Shown here one piece after another: positions 1 through 4,839 of a DNA stretch of 5,748 nucleotides (position 1 is its first letter; every line of letters starts with the position of its first letter). The stretch is from positions 1-5,748 of the forward strand of contig JAAZGM010000286.1 of NCBI GenBank assembly GCA_012511245.1. The letters run 5' to 3'. The notes below the pieces were generated by a model, which did not search any database, was not told where the DNA came from, and was given only the letters and a program-made list of their open reading frames with translations. This DNA is from Methanomicrobiales archaeon (GTDB lineage: Archaea; Halobacteriota; Methanomicrobia; Methanomicrobiales; Methanoculleaceae). A program made the position numbers and the translations under genes.

Positions 1-650
1 AGGAGCGACTCGGTGTCCATGTCGTCCTCATCGGTGACCTCTGCAACCAGTGTCCGGGCGGCATCGGGTGCACCGGAGAATCCCGTGAGGTAGGGGTCGA
101 TGGCGAGCGCAAACTGCTCGACGAGTCCCCTTCCCGGGAGGCGGAGGCCACGACGCGGTGTTATAAACCCGTTCGCGATGCCTTCGTTCACGATCTCCCT
201 GTTCGGCCCTTCGATCGCCTGAGCGTCCCCGATGATCCCGAGGAGCGCAAGCCCCGCGAGATCCCGGTTGTCACCCATGCGCTGGGCAACGATGTAGGCC
301 GCGCCGGCCGCCGAGAGATCCCGGTCGCCGTCGATCCCGGCGAGGTGCGGGTTGACATGGTAATCCCCCTCAAAGCGGGGCAGGTGGTGATCCACCACCA
401 TGACGTCGCTCGGGAGGTCTGTGAGTGCTGATCCGAAGTCGCAGAGAAGCACGCTGCCGTCGTCCGGGAGATCGGCCGTGGTGATGCCCGGGCGTATCCT
501 CAGCCGGAACCGTCCGCCTTCGCGGAACATGGCGTGGCAGAGGATGGATGCGGCGGCTATGCCGTCAGCATCGTGGTGCGCCAGCACCTCCACGAACTCC
601 TGCTCGAGCAGGCGATCGGCCAGGCGTGCAGCAGCGGCGTCAAGCGACAT
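1..650 (-). CDS. recJ: DHH-family phosphoesterase, RecJ-like single-strand nuclease (N-terminal part, runs off left edge)
   Basis: I translated this by hand from ATG at 650; 216 complete codons are inside the window and there is no stop before the edge. The DHH catalytic motifs appear in order: HHDADG at residues 25-30, an aspartate in LLCDFGS (D71), the signature VVDHH (D87-H88-H89), and GLALLGIIGD ending in D142. In the family these residues hold two Mn2+ or Mg2+ ions that hydrolyse phosphodiester bonds, usually in single-stranded DNA or RNA; archaeal members include the GINS-associated nuclease. The gene starts 6 bp after the rpsO stop, and the bases just before its ATG (GATGATCC) resemble the 3' part of an archaeal ribosome-binding site, so translation is probably coupled to rpsO. 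The C-terminal DHHA1 region lies outside the window, so RecJ-like exonuclease cannot be separated from another DHH phosphoesterase such as a nanoRNase. The family is certain; the symbol is a best guess. Confidence 0.85.
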   Translation of the reverse strand, partial: MSLDAAAARLADRLLEQEFVEVLAHHDADGIAAASILCHAMFREGGRFRLRIRPGITTADLPDDGSVLLCDFGSALTDLPSDVMVVDHHLPRFEGDYHVNPHLAGIDGDRDLSAAGAAYIVAQRMGDNRDLAGLALLGIIGDAQAIEGPNREIVNEGIANGFITPRRGLRLPGRGLVEQFALAIDPYLTGFSGAPDAARTLVAEVTDEDDMDTESL

Positions 651-656
651 GGATCA

Positions 657-1115
657 TCAGCGGGTGAGCAGGATCTCTGCGGTCTCCGGTTTGTAGGTCC
701 AGCCTTTCGGCATCCGTCCAGACTTGACGTAATACTTGACCAGTCTGCGCACCTTGGACTCGGTGATCTGCAGCTGGCGCATATTGTGCACGTCTTTCTT
801 GTTCTCCGCGAGGTGTTTCCGGATCCCGAGCGCTTTCTGCATCAGGTTCCTGAGATCTTCGGGGATCTCGGATTCAAGTCCCTTCTCACGGAGGATCTCG
901 GTTATCCGCTTGCCGGTGGCGAGCTTGACGTCGGGTACGGCGTACCGATCCCGCAGTGCAAGGCCGATCTGGCTGGTTGACATACCGTCTTTACGGAGAT
1001 CGACGATGATCTTCTCGATCTCTGCTGTATCCGTATTGGACCACTCAGGCGCCTCCTTCCGGTAAGGACGGACGGAACCACTGGTTCCGCGGCGCCGAGC
1101 GTACATTCTTGCCAT
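657..1115 (-). CDS. rpsO: 30S ribosomal protein S15 (uS15, archaeal type)
   Basis: This is a complete protein of 152 residues, the length expected for archaeal/eukaryotic-type S15 (eukaryotic counterpart S13) rather than the roughly 89-residue bacterial form. The N-terminal MARMYARRRGTSGS and PYRKEAPEW (about residues 1-25) are the archaeal extension. The core uS15 helices follow, with LQITESKVRRLVKYY (about 115-129) and the C-terminal GWTYKPE. The protein binds 16S rRNA in the central domain of the small subunit and is an early assembly protein. ATG at 1115 is chosen because a near-perfect ribosome-binding site, AAGGAGGTG, lies five bases upstream. The out-of-frame ATG at 1119 and GTG at 1123 lead to a different, non-homologous reading. 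It is the first gene of an operon with the DHH phosphoesterase, an arrangement I recall from other euryarchaea. Confidence 0.97.
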   Translation of the reverse strand: MARMYARRRGTSGSVRPYRKEAPEWSNTDTAEIEKIIVDLRKDGMSTSQIGLALRDRYAVPDVKLATGKRITEILREKGLESEIPEDLRNLMQKALGIRKHLAENKKDVHNMRQLQITESKVRRLVKYYVKSGRMPKGWTYKPETAEILLTR

Positions 1116-1120
1116 TCATG

Positions 1121-1129
1121 CACCTCCTT
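1121..1129 (-). promoter_or_regulatory. Ribosome-binding site of rpsO
   Basis: On the minus strand the bases read AAGGAGGTG, an almost complete complement to the 3' end of archaeal 16S rRNA, with five bases between the motif and the ATG at 1115. It decides the rpsO start and shows that this transcript carries a leader. A promoter for it must lie further right; AT-rich GTTAAAGG (minus strand, around 1161-1168) is at a plausible distance but is weak. Confidence 0.9.
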
Positions 1130-1189
1130 AGATACACTATGTTAAGTCCAGAAAAGAGTCCTTTAACTGACTAGTTTCTGTAATCCCGA

Positions 1190-1253
1190 GCCCTTGCGGG
1201 CAGTGCTTCCGGGAGCACGTCGGACTTACCATAGCCAGCACGTGATTGTGCTG
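1190..1253. repeat. Cluster of three small inverted repeats (possible structured RNA)
   Basis: Three perfect or nearly perfect stem-loops stand close together. GCCC-TTGC-GGGC lies at 1190-1201. GTGCTT-CCGG-GAGCAC, with one G-T pair, lies at 1203-1218. CAGCAC-GTGATT-GTGCTG lies at 1236-1253. The second and third share AGCACGT (1214-1220 and 1238-1244) and GTGCT (1203-1207 and 1248-1252), so their arms could also pair with each other. None is followed by a T-run typical of an archaeal terminator. They lie 75-138 bp upstream of the rpsO start on its far side, and about 310 bp before the kinase. The function is unknown; short stems of this kind can arise by chance in GC-rich DNA. Confidence 0.4.
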
Positions 1254-1535
1254 CATCATATTCACCGGGAGAATTCTTAAGGATATCGGAGATGTCCCGC
1301 CCTGGAGCAGAGCCTGCAGGATCGCATCCCTCCTGATTCGATGATGTTCATCCGGTCTGGACCCCGATCCCTCTCACATCCTGCCTCTCTTGTTTTGAGG
1401 CTGCCGTCCCGGTGCCCGGATACAACCGCTCGCTCGTACTGCATACCCATGATATTTCCGGAGATCCAGGAATAGATCCACTATACCTTAAAACCCTGAT
1501 CCGGTGTTTTTTCGATAGGGAATAGCTTAAGAACG

Positions 1536-1545
1536 TTTATTATAT
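1536..1545 (+). promoter_or_regulatory. TATA box of the histidine kinase gene
   Basis: TTTATTATAT is the strongest archaeal TATA-like element of the intergenic region. Its centre is about 24-25 bases before the ATG at 1565. Archaeal transcription starts roughly 22-28 bases downstream of the TATA centre, so the transcript would begin at or next to the start codon and be leaderless. This fits the absence of a ribosome-binding site upstream of 1565. Confidence 0.6.
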
Positions 1546-1564
1546 CCACGGTAGCATCTGTTCT

Positions 1565-3850
1565 ATGCAAGGAGGATCCCCGGGTTCTCGTCCCCCTCGT
1601 GCGCTCACAAAAAAGCGTCTTTTTGATCTCAGCATCATCATCTCTGCTCTGGCTGCTCTGGGTATCGCACTGTACTGTTTCTCCATCGGTTTCTTCATCA
1701 TTGTTCCGCACCTCTTCTACATCCCGATTATTCTTGTGGCCTACCAGTATCCGAAGCGGGCCGTTGCGTTTGTCGGCGTACTTGCCGCCGGCTACTTTGC
1801 GGAGGTGTTGCTCTTCTCCCCGGGCAATGGGGTAGAGATCGCAAACGCCCTGTTACGCATCATGGTGTTCTTCATCGTTGCGATCGTCATATCGAATCTC
1901 TCCAGCCGCCTGCAGGTTCGCGAGAGCCGGTACCGGGGGATCTTTGAGACATCGGGTGCGGGTATCTTCCTCTTCTCGCCCCGGACCGGAGAGATCGAGG
2001 AGATGAACCAGCAATGCGCCGCGATGCTCGGGTACCCGGAAGATGAGGCCCTGTCGCTCGAAGTGCCCAGGATCTGGCCCGGGTATACCGGGCTCACCGG
2101 CGCCCTTGAGGCGGGCAGGCTTGAGGGCCTGGACTGCAACCTCGTCGCCAGGGACGGGACACCATCCGCAGTGCTCCTCTCGGCAAGCCTTCTCCCCGAT
2201 CAGCAGGAGGGCTGCGTGGTGGTCACCGGAACGGCGGAACTGAAGCGGATGGAGAACCACCTCCGCCGTTCGGAGGAGACGCTCAGGGTCATCCTCGACA
2301 CCACCGATGTTGGGCTCCTTCTGACCGATCCGGGCAGGGTGATCGTGGATGTGAATGCGGCCGCGATTCGGTTTTTCGGCGGGACAGGCCGGGAGGATCT
2401 GATCGGGCTGAACCCGTATGATCTGGTTGCCGAGAGGGACCGGGAGGCCTGGGCGGCCTACCGGGAACGCGCCCTGAACGGGGAGGCGCATGTCTCTGGA
2501 GAGTGCACGCTCCACAGGCTCGACGGCACCGAATGGCCTGCTGAGATCACGATAACTCACTTCGCACAGGGCGGAGCTGCCCCGGGACGGCTGGTTGTCT
2601 CACTCCGGGATATCACCGAACGACGCCGGGCGGAGAAGGAGATGCGGGAGGAGATCCGGCGCCTCTTCATCACGAACGAAGTTATAGCCGCGGCCACCGC
2701 GTCCCATCGCCTTGACGATCTCCTTCCGGCCGCACTGGCAAAGACCCTGGCGTTGCTGGATCTCGATATCGGTGCGGTGCACCTGTTGTACCCGGGAGAG
2801 GATCATGCGCGCCTGCGCGCTTCGGTGGGTGCAGATAACTTCAAGTTCAGCGTACGGCGGGATGAACTACCCTACCGGCATGTGCTCACTGACGGTGAGG
2901 CCCGGTTCGTCGACCGGTTCCACGAGAGTTACCAGGAGTATGACAATCCCGCCATCCGATCGTTTGCAGTAGTCCCCATTCCGGGCGACAATGGGCCGGT
3001 GGGATGCATCATGGCCGCGAACAGGATGCGGGAGACGATCCCGGAGAACGAACGCCTGATCCTCACGGCGATCGGCGAGGGACTTGGGAACGCGGTCGTG
3101 AAGGGGATGCTCCACGAGGATCTCGAGGCAGCACTCGCGTCCGCCAACCGTTACCTTGATGAGGCGAACTCTGCGACCGAGACAGCCAACCTCTATGTGG
3201 ACATCCTCATGCACGACATCAACAACGCGAACGCCGCGGCGATGGGCTACCTGCAGATGGCCCTTGAGTCAGAAGGCGATCCGCCTCGCGCTTTCGTCAG
3301 GAAGTCGTTTGCTGCTATCTACCAGAGCAGCGACATCATCAGGAACGTCAGCACGATCCGGAGGTTGAAGGATGAACCTGCCGCGCTCCGCCCGGTGCAG
3401 ATTGAGCCTGTGATCCGGGGGATGTGCAGTTACTTCGTCGATACCAGCATCACCTGGGAAGGGCCGGATGTAACGGTTCTTGCCGACGACCTCCTCGATG
3501 AGATCTTCTCGAACCTGATCGGCAACTCCGTCAAGTTCGGAGGGCCTGATGTGCGGGTCACTATCGGTGTTCTGGAGGAGGGGGATACGGTATCGGTGAC
3601 GGTTGCCGATACCGGCCCCGGGATCCCTGATGACCTCAAATCGCGGATATTCGAGCGCAAAGAGCGCGGAGTGACGAAGAAGAGCGGGAAGGGGCTCGGC
3701 CTCTACATCGTCAGGATGCTTGCGGAGCGCTATGGGGGGAGCGTCCGGGCGGGGGATCGCGTCCCGGGCCATCCCCGGGAGGGGGCGGTCATAACGCTCA
3801 CCCTGCCCCGTTACCACCCGGATATGGGTGCGGGTGAGGCGAATGATTAA
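1565..3850 (+). CDS. Membrane-bound PAS-PAS-GAF sensor histidine kinase
   Basis: This 761-residue protein is built as a signal-transducing autokinase. Residues about 20-112 form four hydrophobic segments (roughly 21-39, 41-60, 66-84, 95-112), including the loop motif PHLFYIPIIL seen in many sensor N-termini. A PAS domain spans about 119-222 and a second PAS with its C-terminal PAC part (SLRDITERRRAEKEM) about 236-360. A GAF domain follows at about 369-515. The phospho-acceptor helix contains LMHDINNANAAA, so H550 is the likely phosphorylated residue. The ATPase domain shows the N-box EIFSNLIGNSVKFG (N650, N654), the G1 box DTGPGIP (682-688) and the G2 box SGKGLGLYIVRMLAERYGG (707-725). The H-box lacks the usual proline and has Asp after His, a variant I associate with methanogen kinases. 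No response regulator lies next to it, so partner and signal are unknown. ATG 1565 is the only in-frame start: TAG at 1523-1525 blocks extension, and no ATG, GTG or TTG occurs before the first membrane segment. Confidence 0.93.
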   Translation: MQGGSPGSRPPRALTKKRLFDLSIIISALAALGIALYCFSIGFFIIVPHLFYIPIILVAYQYPKRAVAFVGVLAAGYFAEVLLFSPGNGVEIANALLRIMVFFIVAIVISNLSSRLQVRESRYRGIFETSGAGIFLFSPRTGEIEEMNQQCAAMLGYPEDEALSLEVPRIWPGYTGLTGALEAGRLEGLDCNLVARDGTPSAVLLSASLLPDQQEGCVVVTGTAELKRMENHLRRSEETLRVILDTTDVGLLLTDPGRVIVDVNAAAIRFFGGTGREDLIGLNPYDLVAERDREAWAAYRERALNGEAHVSGECTLHRLDGTEWPAEITITHFAQGGAAPGRLVVSLRDITERRRAEKEMREEIRRLFITNEVIAAATASHRLDDLLPAALAKTLALLDLDIGAVHLLYPGEDHARLRASVGADNFKFSVRRDELPYRHVLTDGEARFVDRFHESYQEYDNPAIRSFAVVPIPGDNGPVGCIMAANRMRETIPENERLILTAIGEGLGNAVVKGMLHEDLEAALASANRYLDEANSATETANLYVDILMHDINNANAAAMGYLQMALESEGDPPRAFVRKSFAAIYQSSDIIRNVSTIRRLKDEPAALRPVQIEPVIRGMCSYFVDTSITWEGPDVTVLADDLLDEIFSNLIGNSVKFGGPDVRVTIGVLEEGDTVSVTVADTGPGIPDDLKSRIFERKERGVTKKSGKGLGLYIVRMLAERYGGSVRAGDRVPGHPREGAVITLTLPRYHPDMGAGEAND

Positions 3851-3883
3851 TCTCCTCCCGGGTCAACATGTAATGGTACCGAT

Positions 3884-3954
3884 GCGATAGTAGTCTAGCG
3901 GTAGGACAGGGGCTTCCCAAGCCTCTAGCCCGGGTTCGATTCCCGGCTATCGCA
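3884..3954 (+). tRNA. tRNA-Gly, anticodon CCC
   Basis: The 71 bases fold into a complete cloverleaf. The acceptor is GCGATAG with CTATCGC (seven pairs). The D-arm is GTC/GAC with loop TAGCGGTAG. The anticodon stem is GGGGC/GCCTC, with one G-T pair, around loop TTCCCAA. The variable loop is TAGC, and the T-arm is CCGGG/CCCGG with loop TTCGATT. The anticodon CCC (3916-3918) reads GGG glycine codons, and discriminator A at 3954 fits archaeal glycine tRNAs. The 3' CCA is not encoded and must be added after transcription. No intron is present. It starts 33 bp after the kinase stop on the same strand; a weak TATA-like GATTAATC (3844-3851) overlaps the kinase stop, so it may have its own promoter or come from read-through. 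Confidence 0.97.
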
Positions 3955-3959
3955 TGCCG

Positions 3960-3964
3960 TTTTT
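3960..3964 (+). terminator. Oligo-T terminator after tRNA-Gly
   Basis: Five consecutive T on the plus strand begin five bases after the tRNA ends, followed by CTCCC. Archaeal RNA polymerase terminates at such T-tracts without needing a hairpin. It also separates the plus-strand unit from msvR, which ends convergently at 3985. Confidence 0.5.
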
Positions 3965-3984
3965 CTCCCGGTTGGGCGACGTTC

Positions 3985-4758
3985 TTATCTGTCGATGGTA
4001 ATCTCAAACCGGCAGTGATCAAACCCCATCGAGTAGCACCGGGTCTCGACCACTTCTACCGGGCGGTTGTAGTGTCGGGAGAAGAGCGCCCGGAGGATGC
4101 CCGAGTCGAACGCACACGCAGGCTTCCCCGTCACCGGCAGGTCGATGCATTCGAAGCAGTCGTAGACGAGGAGGACGAGCGGCTCCGTCCCGGCGATCTC
4201 GATCTTTCCCAGGCGGTGCTCCTCCCAGAACCGGGCGATATTCACGCAGAACGTTCCCGTATCTGAGTCGGCAACCGCCAAATAGAGTTCTTCGCCCAGC
4301 CATTCCCCGGACCGGGTGAGGAGCGGGTCGAGGAGGACGCCCTCCTGCATGAGTGCCACCCGGATCGTCCGGAGCGCGAGGCGATAGAATGCAAAGGGGT
4401 CACCGGACCCGGGTCGATACATCCCGGCATAGGCGGCAAGGTCGTCGGCCACCCGCTCCTCGGGCGATACGCTTGCGACGAGGTCGCCGGTGAGGGAGAA
4501 GATCTTTCTCCGTGAGTCCTCCGGGTCGGGCCGTGACTCGATCAAGTTCACTGCCGTGAGATCCTGGAGGTGCACCGAGATCGTTGACTTGGCCCGTCCT
4601 GCAAGTACGACGAGTTCCTCGAAGGTATGATCGCGCTCCCTGAGTGCGGCGAGGATCGTACGCCGTACCGGGCTCCCGACCGCCTGTGTCCCACCCGGTG
4701 TTGAGTAGAGATCTATCTCGCGGCCAGGTCTCGGCCTGCCGGCCACCCCCTGTTCCAT
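3985..4758 (-). CDS. msvR: MsvR, redox-responsive ArsR-like/V4R transcription regulator
   Basis: The protein has 257 residues. Residues about 25-95 form an ArsR-like winged helix: SPVRRTILAALRE, then a helix-turn-helix with AKSTISVHLQDLTAVNLI (56-73) as recognition helix, and a wing around DSRRKIFSL. Residues about 120-255 match a V4R (4-vinyl reductase) domain, ending CYSMGFDHCRFEI. All six cysteines lie in the V4R part: C171, C201, C204, C215, C241, C249. This architecture, and divergence from an F420H2-oxidase gene, identify MsvR, the methanogen-specific V4R regulator. In Methanothermobacter it regulates itself and the fpaA operon, and in Methanosarcina acetivorans its DNA binding is redox-dependent through V4R cysteines. 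I chose ATG 4758: the frame stays open to 5400, but only antisense to the oxidase gene, and a TATA box sits about 24 bases upstream. No ribosome-binding site precedes it, so the mRNA is probably leaderless. Confidence 0.9.
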   Translation of the reverse strand: MEQGVAGRPRPGREIDLYSTPGGTQAVGSPVRRTILAALRERDHTFEELVVLAGRAKSTISVHLQDLTAVNLIESRPDPEDSRRKIFSLTGDLVASVSPEERVADDLAAYAGMYRPGSGDPFAFYRLALRTIRVALMQEGVLLDPLLTRSGEWLGEELYLAVADSDTGTFCVNIARFWEEHRLGKIEIAGTEPLVLLVYDCFECIDLPVTGKPACAFDSGILRALFSRHYNRPVEVVETRCYSMGFDHCRFEITIDR

Positions 4759-4777
4759 GGGTACACATCGAAAGGAT

Positions 4778-4785
4778 GATATATC
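4778..4785 (-). promoter_or_regulatory. TATA box of msvR
   Basis: GATATATC is self-complementary and centred about 24 bases upstream of the msvR ATG at 4758, so transcription would start at or beside the start codon. On the minus strand the upstream bases read CCGAACAATT; CGAA-type sequence is a plausible TFB-recognition element and also forms half of MsvR box 1. Because the element is symmetric it could in principle also direct plus-strand transcription, with start near 4807. Confidence 0.55.
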
Positions 4786-4790
4786 AATTG

Positions 4791-4806
4791 TTCGGATATG
4801 GTAGAA
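4791..4806. promoter_or_regulatory. Imperfect MsvR box (box 1)
   Basis: TTCG-GATATGGT-AGAA matches the TTCG-N8-CGAA plan with one mismatch in the second half-site (AGAA). It lies 18 bp from box 2 in the same register. It covers the bases just upstream of the msvR TATA box and also the GGATATGG element that may serve fpaA. It is a weaker candidate than box 2, supported mainly by spacing and place. Confidence 0.4.
4794..4801 (+). promoter_or_regulatory. Candidate TATA element of fpaA
   Basis: GGATATGG is a poor TATA match. Its centre predicts a start near 4823, giving a leader of about 16 bases that would include the ribosome-binding site at 4831. The stronger GATATATC at 4778-4785 is the alternative and would give a longer leader. 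Confidence 0.3.
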
Positions 4807-4808
4807 TG

Positions 4809-4824
4809 TTCGTATCGTATCGAA
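4809..4824. promoter_or_regulatory. MsvR operator (box 2), TTCG-N8-CGAA
   Basis: TTCGTATCGTATCGAA is an inverted repeat with perfect half-sites; a flanking G (4808) and C (4825) extend the symmetry to GTTCG/CGAAC. From memory, the motif described upstream of msvR genes is TTCGTA-N4-TACGAA, which has the same half-sites and spacing; only the inner TA of the right arm differs (AT here). The box lies between msvR and fpaA, around the predicted fpaA transcription start, where a bound dimer would hinder polymerase. Confidence 0.75.
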
Positions 4825-4830
4825 CGAGAT

Positions 4831-4835
4831 GTGAT
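4831..4835 (+). promoter_or_regulatory. Probable ribosome-binding site of fpaA
   Basis: GTGAT is complementary to part of the 16S rRNA 3' end (consensus GGAGGTGATC). It stands four bases before ATG 4840 and seven before ATG 4843, and so favours these starts over the in-frame ATGs at 4834 and 4798. Confidence 0.45.
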
Positions 4836-4839
4836 GATA

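Larger units (their letters stand above)
1116..1564. other. 449-bp gene-free region between divergent rpsO and histidine kinase
   Basis: I see no convincing coding frame here on either strand. The left end holds the rpsO ribosome-binding site and presumably its promoter. Positions 1190-1253 hold three small inverted repeats, listed separately. CCTGCAGG (1313-1320) is an isolated palindrome, and AGATCCA occurs twice (1462-1468 and 1474-1480). A run of six T (1507-1512) could end a plus-strand transcript, but none is established. The right end holds the TATA box of the kinase gene. The length is generous for an archaeal intergenic region with two simple promoters, so an unannotated RNA or a decayed gene is possible, but nothing recognisable supports either. 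Confidence 0.7.

Noticed and set aside
400..980. Plus-strand open frames across the DHH and rpsO genes
   Set aside because: They lie opposite genes with unmistakable DHH motifs and S15 sequence, and have arginine- and serine-rich low-complexity translations.
1330..1365. Possible C/D-box small RNA (CTGA followed by GATGATG)
   Set aside because: The boxes are not in the C-D'-C'-D order with the normal spacings, and a full RTGATGA box is missing.
1574..1586. AGGATCCCCGGGT resembles a cloning-vector polylinker (BamHI/SmaI)
   Set aside because: The match is only 13 bases, lies within a continuous coding frame with natural flanks, and such a string is unremarkable in GC-rich DNA.
1853..2560. Long minus-strand open frames inside the kinase gene (also 3269-3817)
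   Set aside because: These are antisense shadows produced by GC-rich codon bias; the translated products show no recognisable domain and the sense strand has a full kinase architecture.
3884..3954. tRNA-Gly as an integration (att) site
   Set aside because: No repeated 3' tRNA fragment, integrase gene or other mobile-element sign is present nearby.
4798..4839. In-frame upstream ATGs (4798, 4834) as the start of fpaA
   Set aside because: They add residues not typical of the family N-terminus. The 4798 start would make the MsvR operator coding and overlaps the likely TATA element. GTGAT at 4831 fits 4840 or 4843 better. A gene caller could still choose 4798.
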